A DNA stretch of 64,000 nucleotides, from assembly GCA_945910035.1 (NCBI GenBank), contig OX246754.1, positions 39,354,678 to 39,418,677 on the forward strand, written 5' to 3'. Below, piece after piece: positions 1 to 9,445 of this stretch (position 1 is its first letter; the number at the start of each line of letters is the position of its first letter). A program made the translations under genes and the position numbers. This DNA comes from Brachypalpus laphriformis. Its lineage: Eukaryota > Arthropoda > Insecta > Diptera > Syrphidae. Below the pieces are notes generated by a model. The model searched no databases, was not told the DNA's origin, and saw only the letters and a list, made by a program, of their open reading frames with translations.

Positions 1-343
1 GCAGCGAAAGATAAAAAATCCGTCAATATTCTCTTAAGATCGGGTAATGAAGAAAAACTCAAACGTAGTAGAGAAAAGGTGACAGGAGCTAAATCCTCGA
101 ATATTGGTGTGCAGTCTTATGCTCAAGCGGCGATGACAGCTAATGGCAAGTACAAGACCGACAGCTCACGGGAGATCAAAACAAGAAATCATCCAAACTT
201 TAACGTAAAGACTCCTGCTCAAGCTGCGACATTGGAAAACGGTGATAGAGGTAGCTCACAAGATCATGTATCCCATGTTTTTTCCCTAATTCTTGCGAAA
301 CTTGAAGAGCAATCCAAAACAAACGAACTTATTTTCGAGAGAC
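1..343 (+). pseudogene. Jockey J1 ORF1 (gag-like), C-terminal part
   Basis: An open frame runs in from the left window edge and is the C-terminal part of a Jockey ORF1, an RNA-binding nucleocapsid-like protein. It contains SYAQAA and ILAKLEEQSKTNELIFERL, matching the J2 gag tail (YSQAA and IYAKFEEQCEINKRILERL near 9990-10130). The frame is cut at 344-345 by a Tc1 transposon, whose terminal repeat supplies a stop. It resumes at 1943 (VTLENNIHNKR) and ends with TGA at 1991-1993, overlapping the ORF2 ATG at 1990. The zinc knuckles lie upstream of the window. Assignment to Jockey is solid because ORF2 follows. Confidence 0.85.
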
Positions 344-345
344 TA

Positions 346-373
346 CAGTGCACGAAATAAGTATAGCGTACAA
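346..373 (+). repeat. T1 left outer terminal repeat
   Basis: CAGTGCACGAAATAAGTATA (start of the repeat) is the left end. It pairs with the right end at 1913-1940 with about one mismatch over 28 bp. The TA preceding it is half of the target-site duplication. Confidence 0.9.
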
Positions 374-538
374 AAGAACATGATCTCTTTTTTGGAAATT
401 TAATAACTTTTCTTTGCTTTTAAACTGTAAGTTAGGTTTATATATGCATGAATGAACGAAAAAAAATTCTTTTCTGCATTTGACGCTTTGTTCATGTACC
501 GTTATCCGGCATTTTCTTGAACATTTTTCTGGCGTAGA

Positions 539-560
539 ACGAAATAAATAAAGCGTACAA
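539..560 (+). repeat. T1 left inner direct repeat
   Basis: This repeats the core of the outer end (ACGAAATAA..AGCGTACAA) about 187 bp inward. It is a probable second transposase-binding site, by analogy with IR/DR elements. Confidence 0.8.
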
Positions 561-721
561 CGAGTTTGACTGCTGTTGTTGAAGGGTATTTCGCGGATAA
601 TTCTTTTAAATTGCTAAAAAGTTTTTAGTGGTAAGTGATCCTATTAATTATGTAATAAGTGCTTCATTAAAGTGAAGATATAATCAGTTTTAGGACGTCA
701 TTCTTAAGAATCCCACGAGGA

Positions 722-1692
722 CCAACATTAACTATTGAAGAACGCGCTCAAATGATTGCTTACAGAGACAGCGGAAAGACAATTAGAGAAATCGCTGTAA
801 AATTAAACCAAAATAAAAAGACCATTTGCAATTTTCTAAAAGATAGCGAAAATTACGACAAAAGAAGACGATCCGGGCGGCCACCCATGATTAACAGCAG
901 GGGCATCCGGGCAATAAAACATTTGGCGGTCAATAAAAACATAAGTCCATATTAAATAAGGCTCAAATTATCTCTTCCGGTAACAATAAGCAGAGTTCAA
1001 CAGATACTAAAAAAGGATGACAATCTGAAGTACCAAAAAAGGGCACATGAACCTAAGCTTTGACACGCCACAGAACAAAAAAGTTAGAATTCGCAGTTTT
1101 GGGAAGAGCAACGGAAATTCACCATTTTTAGTGATGAGAAAAATGTAATATGGACGGGCCTGATGGCTGCCAAAAATATTGGAGGGATCTAAGAACCGAG
1201 CGAGAAACTCGTTATTCGCGTAATTTCCAGGGAGGCTGACTTATGGTATGGGCTGCATTTAGCTACCATGGAAAGTCTCCAATGTGCCTTATCTCTCATA
1301 AGATGAATTTAGAAAAGTATGTCGAACTCTTAGACAATGTTCTGATTCATTTTGAAGAAAGTATTTTGGGCGATAATTGATGTTTTCAGCAGGACAATGC
1401 AACCATACACAGCGCCGCAATTACCAAAGATTTCTTAAAATCAAGGAATATACCATTAATGGAGTGGCCGCACCTTAGTCTTGATCTTAACCCAATCGAA
1501 AATCTTTGGGGCATCTTGGTGCAAAAAGTTTATGCAAATGGTCGTCAATTTGACACTTTACTGCAGCTCCGCATCGCGATAAACGAGGAGTGCACAAAAA
1601 TCGACCTTTTAATACTAAATAATTTAATTGACTCAATGCCTTGTCGCATGAATTATGTTATTCAAAAGAATGGAGATCATATTGATTATTAA
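722..1692 (+). pseudogene. Tc1-type DD34E transposase, degraded
   Basis: The frame begins with a Tc1 helix-turn-helix region (LTIEERAQMIAYRDSGKTI), then a GRPP hook (RRRSGRPP). The first catalytic Asp is in FSDEKN near 1130, the second in QQDNA near 1392, and the Glu in NPIEN near 1496. I count 34 residues between the second Asp and the Glu, so the triad is DD34E. Breaks include TAA after VNKNISPY (953-955), TGA after HEPKL (near 1063), TGA before CFQQDN (1378-1380) and a frameshift in the middle. The C-terminus (IQKNGDHIDY) ends normally at 1692. It cannot encode an active enzyme. Confidence 0.88.
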
Positions 1693-1742
1693 AAATAAAA
1701 GATTTGGTTTTTTATTAATAAAAACATTGTTTTTTTTCAAGT

Positions 1743-1764
1743 TGTACGCTTTAATTATTTCGTT
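1743..1764 (-). repeat. T1 right inner direct repeat
   Basis: TTGTACGCTTTAATTATTTC and following bases are the inverse of the repeat at 539-560, with one mismatch. It completes the IR/DR structure. Confidence 0.8.
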
Positions 1765-1912
1765 TGAACTAAATCGCAATGTTTTTTTTTGTGTCAAGTT
1801 TATGATGAATCTTTAAACTTAATGTTTTATTATATTGTTTTGTTTCTATTAAGTTTATAAAAAAAATAAATGAAAAAAAAATATATAAAAATGAGTTACA
1901 TTAAAATATGTC

Positions 1913-1940
1913 TTGTACGCTATATTTATTTCGTGCACTG
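1913..1940 (-). repeat. T1 right outer terminal repeat
   Basis: This is the inverse of 346-373 and is followed by TA at 1941-1942. The start of the repeat, read inward on the minus strand, is CAGTGCACG. Confidence 0.9.
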
Positions 1941-2520
1941 TAGTTACTTTAGAAAACAACATTCATAACAAGCGCACTTCAACCAGAATATGAAAGAAAC
2001 TCTTAAAATTCTTACTTGGAACGCCAACGGGCTTATACGATGACTCGACGAGTTAGAAATAATATACGAGAAGACATTGATATATGCTTGGTCTGTGAAA
2101 CTCATCTGACAAAGCAATCGAATGTTAAGATAAAGGGATATAGTGTGTATCACGCCTTCCACCCATCGGAAAGAGCCAGAGGCGGATCATCCTTGTTTAT
2201 AAAAGAATGTATCGAACACTCAGTGGAAGTAAAGATTGAATTAGAAGCAATGCAAGTAAGCACGGTACGCGTTAGAAATAGACATTTTGCTTTCAACATT
2301 TCGTCTATATAATGTCCACTGCGATATAAACTTGAAGAAAGTGATTTCACAAACATCTTCAACTTTCTTAAACCAAATTTTATTATTGGTGGCGACTTCA
2401 GCGCGAAACACCCCTTCTGGTGTTCTCAGAAAGGCAGAAAGCTTTACAATGCGGGTATGCAATACAGTTGTGATTTTCACTCGACGGGTAAACCAACATA
2501 TTGGCCGACTGATAGATATA

Positions 2521-2537
2521 AGATACCAGATCTGATC
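2521..2537. repeat. 17-bp target-site duplication, left of RTE-1
   Basis: AGATACCAGATCTGATC occurs here and again, identically, at 3652-3668. It is the host site in J1 ORF2 (KIPDLI) duplicated by insertion of RTE-1. Confidence 0.95.
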
Positions 2538-2571
2538 TTCTTCTTCTTCTTCTTCTTCCTTTTATCAGCGA

Positions 2572-2602
2572 GGCTATGATCCGAAAACAAGCGATCACAA
2601 CC
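2572..2602 (-). promoter_or_regulatory. Stem-loop near RTE-1 3' end
   Basis: Arms 2572-2582 and 2592-2602 flank a 9-nt loop. In sense RNA, 10 of 11 positions can pair (two as G-U); only the pair closing the loop is a G-G mismatch. The same structure is present in both other RTE copies. Its role as a reverse-transcriptase recognition site is inferred. Confidence 0.5.
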
Positions 2603-2621
2603 CTCCCACTTCCCCGCATTT

Positions 2622-3651
2622 CTATTGATCCGCCTGTGGGGTTCGCCTATTTGACCTCAGAAAATATCGGCAGGCCTGCCGATTTTGGATCACTCGGTTA
2701 CTGAGTCCAATAAAATGCCGATGTCGTCGCATTTGTCTGATCCAGGCGTTTATAGGCCTGCCTTTCCTACATCGCGATGTCTTTGGAACGTGCATTGATA
2801 TTGCCTTTTTAACAGGGTTCAAATGATCTCTTCTTTGAACGTGACAATACCAACTGAGCCGGTCACGCTTTATTTTTTGTACGACGGTTTCCTTGATGTG
2901 AAAGCTTCCACGGATCTTCGAACTTCTTATTCGATCAAGCTTTGTCACTCCTGCTGTCATGCAAAGCATCTTCATCTCAGCTGCCGTTAATTTACTCTCA
3001 TACTTTTTGTACATCGTCCATCATTGTGAACCGTATGTGAGCGCTGGACGTACAACTGCGGTGTAGAGCCTTCCTTTCAACTTAGGGGGCATTTTTCTGT
3101 CACAAAAGATAGCGGAATTTTCTCGCCACTTTATCCACCCTACGCTTACACGATGATTGATGTCGTCATCACAAGTTGCTTTGCTATTGATCATAGATCC
3201 CAGATATTTGAACTTTCCATTCAAATAAATGTCTGGAATAGGCCTGAGTGGATCAGAGAACGGGCAGCACAAGTACTCTGTCTTTTTTGAACTAATGCGA
3301 TACCCATTTCCCTCCAAAACGTCCACCCACACATCAAGTGCTCGTTGCTGGGATGTAGGATCCTCACTTATGATGGCTCCATCGTCAGCAAAGAATAGCT
3401 GATGTACCTTGGGGTCCATCACTTTACCTTCAAGCAGATAATCAAGGACTGTAATAAAGAGCAAAGGACTTAAAACGCTTCCCTGGTGTACACCGACTTT
3501 GATTGGGAACTCTTCGGTTACTCCAGCGGGGCATCTTACTTTTGTCTTTGCTCCTTCGTACATGTCCATAATCATCTGTACATAGGTTTCTGGAACCCCT
3601 CGATGTCTTAGCGCCACCCATATCAGATCTCGTGGTTGTCTGTCGAATGCC
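2622..3651 (-). pseudogene. RTE-type reverse transcriptase, C-terminal part
   Basis: On the minus strand the frame reads RDLIWVALRHRGVPETYVQ, MYEGAKTKVRC, GVHQGSVLSPLLFITVLDYLL, FFADDGAII and YLGSMIN. These are RTE-clade motifs for reverse transcriptase blocks 3 to 7, including the catalytic ADD. A TGA at 3021-3023 interrupts the frame, after which MYKKYESKLTAAEMKMLCM..RDRLSWYCHVQRRD continues in the same frame to 2622. The single stop suggests a fairly young copy. Open frame beyond 3651 is host J1 sequence read antisense and is not part of this gene. Confidence 0.88.
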
Positions 3652-3668
3652 AGATACCAGATCTGATC
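3652..3668. repeat. 17-bp target-site duplication, right of RTE-1
   Basis: This is identical to 2521-2537 and marks the truncated 5' end of RTE-1. J1 ORF2 resumes here (IPDLIDFF). Confidence 0.95.
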
Positions 3669-6055
3669 GATTTCTTTATTGTTAAAGAAATATGTGGCAA
3701 CTGTATAAAAGTTGAAGAAAGCTTTGATCCCTCCTCTGATCATTCTCCAATCATTATGACGATAAGCGAAGCTCTGATTAAAACAGCAGGACCGGCCAGA
3801 TTAACTAGCGCGAAAACTAATTGGGATGGCTTTAAAAAAGATATTGAAGCAAATATTGAGCTGAGCGTATCACTTAAAACGCCATATGAACTTGAAGTTG
3901 AAGTTGATCGCTTCGTCGAAATCCTACAGAATGCCGCGTGGAAGAATACTCCCAAACCTGAGAAAACGCCGGCCAGTAACATTCAAACTTATCCGCAGGA
4001 AATAAGAGAGATGATTAAGGAGAAGAGAAAAGCGCGCAAAAAATGGCAACAAACTCGGGCTCCGCAACATAAAGCACATCTTAACCGTTTGTGCAACTCA
4101 CTAAAAAGATATATTAAAAACCTTAAGAATAATGAAATGCAAACTTACCTAGAAAGCTTAACGGCAGAAAAAGATTCTAATTACTCGCTTTGGAAGGCTA
4201 TAAAAGGTATTAAAAAACCTCAAATTCAAGCCGCCTCAATTAGGAAAAATCAAGACGAATGGGTCAGGCATGATAAAGAGAAAGCGCAAGTTTTCGCCAC
4301 CCACCTGCAAGAAACTTTCAAACTGTTGGGTGGACAAGCTCTTATTCAAAATATAAATACGTCATATATAGCCAATAGCGTAATAAGAAATGCAACACTT
4401 ACCGAAATTAAGGAAGAAATAAAGAAACTTAAACCTAAGAAGGCTCCTGGATACGACCTAATTACGGGAGAGGTTCTTAAAGCACTATCAAGAAAAGCTC
4501 TAATTAAGCTTCTGTTCATTATAAACGCTGCGCTTAGACTAGAATATGTTCCCAGTCAATGGGAAGTCGCCGAAGTCATAATGGTCCTTAAGCCCGGAAA
4601 ACCGCCGAAGAAAAAACGTCTTATAGACCGATTTCGCTTCTTCCAATTTTATCCAAAGTGTTCGAGAGAATATTGCTTAAGCGAATACAGCCGGTTATAG
4701 AAGAAGGGCATCTCATTCCGGATCATCAATTCGGATTCAGAAGTAAGCATTCTACAGTTGAACAAGTACATCGAATTACAAATGTAATCGAAAAGTCACT
4801 TGAAGAAAAAAAGATTTATTCAAGCGTATTCCTTGACGTCTCTCAAGCCTTTGACAAGGTCTGGCACGAAGGCTTAAAGTTTAAATTACGACAAGTTCTG
4901 CCAGAGCACCTATATAATATTTTGAAGAATTACCTTACGAATAGACTATTCCGCGTCAAATGTGGAAACGAATATTCGGATTTTAAGGAAATAATGGCTA
5001 GGGTGCCGCAAGGAAGCGTTCTCGGTCCGGTTTTATATCTATTCTACACTCGTGATATACCGCAAGTAGAAAGCACTGAGCTAGCTACATTTGCCGACGA
5101 CACTGCTATCTTGGCAGTAGGTAAAACGGTCAAAGATACTACAGAAAAACTGCAAGAAGCTTTGGATAGAGTAAATGAATGGACAAAGGTTTGGCGAATC
5201 GAACTCAACGAGACCAAATCTGTTCATGTAAATTTTACTTGTAGGAAAATGAATAATTTGCCGATCTTTTCAAACTCGGTTCAAATCCCGTTTGCAAACG
5301 AGGCTAAGTATCTTGGAATGACACTTGATACAAAGCTCAAATGGAAAACGCAAAGAACTAGATAATAAATATCGAGAAATGTATTGTTTACTTGGAAAAT
5401 ATTCCAAGCTTAATATAGAGAACAAACTGCTTTTATATAAGCAAGTGCTAAAGCCTGTATGGACATATGGTATACAACTCTGGGGTTGTACCAAAATAAC
5501 TAATATTAAAATTTTACAAACTTATGAAAACAAAGTGCTAAGAGGTATTGTAAATGCGCCATGGTATATCAGAAATAGCGATATCCCTAGAGATCTTGGC
5601 ATTAAAACAATCGAAGACGAAATCAAAAACTACGCGAGAAAACATAAAAGTCGACTAGAAAGTCACGTTAACATTACAGTCCTCCAAGTTTTGGATGAAA
5701 GAAACTTACTACGCCTTCTACAAAGAACAAAACCTTTAGACTTAGTGCGATAAGTAACCGCGTCTAAACTGCGGAGCTAGCAGGAACTTCTAATGGGAAG
5801 GTCCCTGCAAAACGTCCTTATTTCGTGAAACGAAAACTACTTGATAAGTCGAATACTTAGTTGTTGTAAAAAAATATAAACAAGTTTGTTTTGAAGGGAG
5901 GTTTTTTAGTGGGTAAGAATCCCACACTACTATGAGCACGCGCTGTCGATCCTCATAGTATCTTGTTGAAGATTTTCACCTGCCTTCGGAAAAAAAAATA
6001 AAAAATATTGAGTAAAGCAATATTCCCACAAATAGAACAAAAAAAAGAAATTATT

Positions 6056-6192
6056 TTGCAGGGTTAGGTTCTTCTTTCTTCTTTTTCCTTTTATCAGCGA
6101 GGTTATGATCCGAAAATAAGGGATCATAACCCTCCCACTTCACTGCATTTCTACTGATGCGTCTGTGGGGTTCGCCTTGCAGGGTTAGGTTC
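6056..6192 (-). mobile_element. RTE 3'-end-only insertion (RTE-2) with 16-bp target duplication
   Basis: TTGCAGGGTTAGGTTC at 6056-6071 is repeated exactly at 6177-6192. Between them, 6072-6176 is 105 bp of RTE 3' UTR with a TTC-rich end at 6072 (a GAA tail in sense). It matches RTE-1 2538-2640 closely. This is an extreme 5' truncation. It contains a perfect 11-bp stem (6101-6111 with 6121-6131). Confidence 0.93.
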
Positions 6193-6949
6193 ATGTCCAT
6201 AAATAAAGTAGTTATATTAAACAAAGGCAATGTGCTAATGATGGTAACATCGAATGATGAATTTTGCTCTGACAGTAGTTAAGCCAATACTTAAGCCACC
6301 AAAATCGGTGGCTTAAGTTATATCAACACTTAAGTGGAGTTTAGCTATTAAGCTGGCACTGTGAAACACCAAGATGAGTTAAACCGTAGCTTAAGCTCTC
6401 ACTCTGAAACCAGGCATTAACGTTTACTCCTGCACAAGTTTTACAATACCTTAATCCAAAATTTTACCACTATGCATTTCCATTTAGCGAAATATCTGTG
6501 GAAATTTTAAACGCGGACTGAAGGTCTTTTATGATATTCGATATCAAAAATATGGAAACAAAAGAGTAGTTCATATTTGGTTAACGATTATGGACCATGA
6601 GAATATTCTTGAAGAAAATGTGTTCAAAAATTTGGCAGAGCACATGTTAGTCTTAGCTGTACTACAGCATAGCAGCGCAACAGCTGGGAGAAACACTTTT
6701 TGAAATGAATTTGATAAAAAAACAAATTTAGAAATCGATTATATGTAAAAACCATAGAAAATATAATGTGTGCCAAGTACTTAACTGTAAATAGAGCATC
6801 AAATGAAGTACCTATTAACTTTTCTTTTTTTTTAAAAAGTATAAATTTAGAAATGAAAAATATGTACAGAAAAAAAAACATGATTCTTTTTTTATATGCT
6901 TGTTACGTGCCCATTAAGAGTGTATATTATGGTTAAATACTCACAATAG
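6193..6949. other. Unassigned AT-rich sequence with a hairpin
   Basis: No coding frame can be supported. A perfect 12-bp inverted repeat, ACTTAAGCCACC at 6289-6300 and its inverse at 6307-6318, has a 6-base loop. Nearby copies of CTTAAG suggest part of a small palindromic MITE, but I could not define its ends. Confidence 0.4.
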
Positions 6950-7154
6950 ACATCTTAGGGCTGAGCGAGATACTTAAGATGGTGGGGAATTCATCTCCCC
7001 AACAAAAAGCACTGTCATGCTCTACTCTGGTAAACCAGCTGGAAGTGCACGGAGTTCCGGCGTAGGACTCATGCTAACTCCAGCAGCACGTAGTAGCCTC
7101 ATATCCTGGAAACCCCATTGTGACCGGATATTGACAGCTAGGTTCCAGAGTAAT
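6950..7154 (+). pseudogene. Endonuclease N-terminal fragment of a CFDP2-type LINE (X2, left part)
   Basis: The plus strand encodes DILGLSE near 6950. After a frameshift comes MLYSGKPAGSARSSGVGLML, then ISWKPHCDRILTARFQS. This pattern is the N-terminal half of the APE-like endonuclease in LINEs often labelled craniofacial development protein 2-like. It stops where antisense element X1 begins. The matching C-terminal half lies at 9020-9444, so X1 probably inserted into this element. Confidence 0.62.
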
Positions 7155-8705
7155 TCTCTCAAGTATTATGTTAAAGAGATCGCATGATAGCGCGTCGCCT
7201 TGTCTAAGACCTTTCCTGACATCGAACGGTTCGGTGATGTTCTTACCGACTTTGATGGAGCAGCGAGAGTTCTCCATCGTCATTCTGCACAAACGGACGA
7301 GCTTGGCAGGGATGCCAAGACTAGACATGGCTCTGTATAACTCGTCTCTATACACGCTATCATAGGCAACTTTGAAATCGATGAAAAGGTGGTGCGTATC
7401 GATTTTATATTCATGGGTTTTTTCCAAGATCTGCCGTAGTGTGAATATTTGGTCAATGGTGGACTTACCAGGCCTGAAACCGCACTGATAAGGACCTATC
7501 AGGTTGTTGACGATCGGTTTTAGGCGTTCACATAGTACGGCAGACAGGATCTTATATGCGATATTTAGGAGACTTATACCTCTGTAGTTGGCGCAGTTCA
7601 GAGGGTCTCCTTCCTTCAGGATCGGGCAAACGATGCTGAGGTTCCATTCATCGGGCATACTTTCGTCCGACCAGATTTTACAGATGAGCTGGTGCATGCT
7701 CCTTACCAACTCATCTCCTCCTGCCTTGAAGAGTTCAGCGGCAAGGCCGTCGGCTCCAGCAGCTTTGTTGGATTTGAGTTTAGATATCGCTATCCTCACT
7801 TCATTATGATCGGGTTGACGGGAATTTTGACTGCCATCGTCACTGTTGAATGGCTCATTCTGCCTGACAGCGGAATATTGGTCATCATCGCCGTTTAACA
7901 GTCTGTAGAAGTGTTCCTTCCATATCCTCAGCACCGACTGCGCTTCTACTACTATGTTGCCATTTTCGTCCCTGCAGGCTTCTGTTCTGGCTTTGAAACC
8001 CTGGCATGTTCTTTTTACCCTTTGGTAAAATTTTCGAACATTATTCCTGCAATAAAGTCTCTCAATCTCCTCGATCGAGCGCTTCTCATGCTCTTTTTTC
8101 TTCTTTCTGAGAAGTCGATGTTCCTCTTTTCTCCTGCGCACGTAGAGCTCGTAAGCAGCTCTAGTCCTTCTATGCAGCGCCGCTTTGTACGCCTCTTGTT
8201 TTGCTGCATGTGCTTGCCGGCATTCCTCATCAAACCAGGGGTTTCGTTGTGGTGGGCGAGAGAAACCCAGTACATCAGAGGCGGCATCTCTGATGGCTTT
8301 TTGGCAACGCTGCCACTGGTCTTCCGCATTTGCTGCTGGCGGCATAGGACTAAGATTGAGATTAGAAGAAACACGATCGGCAAAGGTTCTGGCGGTCTCT
8401 TGCGATTGTAGCTTTTCGACGTCAAATTTCCTCACAGCATTTCGTTGATTTCGCTCCGTTGTGGATATCCGCATCCGTACCTTGGCTACAACTAGGTAGT
8501 GATCCGAGTCCACGTTGGCTCCTCGGAAAGTCCGGACACCCAGAATACTGGAAGAGTGCCTTGCATCGATCGCAATGTGATCGATTTGGTTGACGATTTT
8601 TCGATCAAAGGAGAGCCATGTTCCCTTGTGAATATCGAGACGTGGGAACCGCGTACTAGCTACAACAAAGTTTCGCCCCGCCGCAAAGTGAGACTCACTA
8701 CTCAC
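7155..8705 (-). pseudogene. CFDP2-type LINE ORF (X1): endonuclease end plus reverse transcriptase, truncated
   Basis: About 515 residues are open on the minus strand. It starts inside the endonuclease (VASTRFPRLDIHKGTW, NQIDHIAID, DSDHYLV). A basic helical linker follows (RRRKEEHRLLRKKKKEHEKRS). Then come reverse transcriptase motifs KSNKAAGADGL, NYRGISLLNIAYKIL, QCGFRPGKSTIDQ, DFKVAYDSVY and GLRQGDALSC..FNIILERI. Homology stops at about 7155, before the YADD box, so catalysis is impossible. The remaining open frame to 7074 is antisense X2. The clade is uncertain; RTE or RTE-X relatives fit best. X3 (54826-56060) is a close relative. Confidence 0.82.
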
Positions 8706-9019
8706 TAAAAAAACACCTTTAACCCCTTCTTTCTACTTGACACCATCCACTCCGGAACCGCTTACCGCATTACTTTAGAGTGGTGTCGTTTTCTTTCCCC
8801 TCTGGTGACCGGGTTTTTCATATTCGGCTCCTGGTGCGGGTTTATACATTCTTGTTGGTAAGGCTTTTATCTACTTTATGTAATTTGTGAGGGAATATTG
8901 GCGTCTTCCTCTCTCTTTTTGGATTTTAGTACCGTCTCGGTGAAGGAAGATATTCTATTCCACGTGTCGGTACTCGAGGGCATCTTGCTTATAGCATTTT
9001 CCGGGGAAAAATCGGGTCT
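8706..9019. other. Unassigned spacer between X1 and X2
   Basis: This is pyrimidine-rich sequence with no recognisable motif. It could hold the 5' end of X1 or a deleted part of X2. About 110 residues of the X2 endonuclease are not accounted for. Confidence 0.35.
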
Positions 9020-9444
9020 CCACTGATAGGGAACAAACATCCAACCAGATCGACCAGATTGCGATCAGTCGCCGCTTTAGAAATTGTCTCCTGGACGTCC
9101 GAAACAGACGTGGAGCTGACGTCGGACAAGAACGAGATCACCATCTTAAGGTAGCTTATTTACGCCTTCGTACTGCATCCGTCAACAGCAACCGCTCAAA
9201 CCTACTTAACAACACCAGGTTTAATATAGACAGGCTCAAGGTTCCTCAAGTGCGCCAACAGTTCAGGGACCATCTTGCCTTAGAAGCAGAAGCAATCAGC
9301 AGCATAGAGAACATGTATGACCACTGGAGTGCTGTGAAAAATGCTTTTGCCACTGGGGCACGCACTTATGTCGGGAAAAAGCAGAAACACTACCGCACAT
9401 GGCTTCTACAGATACCTGGAGACGGATCGATGAGCGTTCGTAAA
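9020..9444 (+). pseudogene. Endonuclease C-terminal fragment of CFDP2-type LINE (X2, right part)
   Basis: The plus strand encodes NQIDQIAISRRFRNCLLDVRN and RRGADV, with a degraded DHHL. Then come RFNIDRLKVPQVRQQFRDHL and WSAVKNAFATGARTYVG, ending DTWRRIDER after a frameshift. This is the end of the endonuclease and the start of the linker in the same superfamily as X1, on the opposite strand. It ends abruptly at Jockey J2. Confidence 0.68.
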
Positions 9445-9445
9445 A

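Larger units (their letters stand above)
346..1940 (+). mobile_element. Tc1/mariner transposon with IR/DR ends (T1)
   Basis: This DNA transposon has a TA target duplication at 344-345 and 1941-1942. Outer terminal repeats begin CAGTGCACGAAATAA at 346 and end with the inverse at 1940. A second related repeat (ACGAAATAA..AAGCGTACAA) lies about 190 bp inside each end, at 539-560 and 1743-1764. That gives two direct repeats per inverted end, the IR/DR layout known from Minos, Paris, Bari3 and Sleeping Beauty. Removing it rejoins the J1 gag frame (ERL then VTLENN). At 1595 bp it is close to full Tc1 size, but its transposase is broken. Confidence 0.92.
2538..3651 (-). mobile_element. RTE-clade LINE, 5'-truncated (RTE-1)
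   Basis: This antisense insertion in J1 has a perfect 17-bp target duplication. Its 3' end (plus position 2538) is a GAA microsatellite tail in sense orientation, as is common in RTE elements. It is 1114 bp long and keeps only the second half of the reverse transcriptase and the 3' end. Its 3' UTR is shared with RTE-2 (6072-6176) and RTE-3 (56921-57009). Confidence 0.92.
1990..5753 (+). pseudogene. Jockey J1 ORF2: endonuclease / reverse transcriptase, interrupted
   Basis: ORF2 starts at ATG 1990 (MKETLKILTWNANGL), overlapping the gag stop as ATGA. Endonuclease motifs follow: CETHLTK, GGDFSAKHPFW and, after the RTE insertion, SSDHSP near 3740. The reverse transcriptase has KKAPGYDLIT, HQFGFRSKHST, DVSQAFDKVWHEGL, VPQGSVLGP and FADDTAIL near 5090. 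The C-terminus is LKPVWTYGIQLWG..NAPWYIRN, typical of Jockey. Frameshifts occur near 2055, 2310, 4630 and 5350, and the RTE insertion at 2538-3651 splits the endonuclease domain. Catalytic residues survive, but the frame does not. Confidence 0.9.
1..6009 (+). mobile_element. Jockey-clade LINE copy J1, interrupted
   Basis: This non-LTR retrotransposon starts before the window and ends in an A-rich tail near 5990-6009. Its order is gag, ORF2 (endonuclease then reverse transcriptase), 3' UTR. The 3' UTR matches the ends of J2 (about 12950-13066) and J3 (about 32180-32295), sharing 'agcacgcgc' and 'ttttcacctgc'. Two later insertions split it: a Tc1 transposon at 344-345 and an antisense RTE at 2537. 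Several frameshifts make it dead. Confidence 0.88.

Noticed and set aside
3652..3743. N-terminal 31 residues of the RTE frame
   Set aside because: They lie in host J1 sequence beyond the target duplication, read antisense.
7911..8411. 166-residue plus-strand frame
   Set aside because: It is the complement of the X1 reverse transcriptase linker, which has clear motifs on the minus strand.
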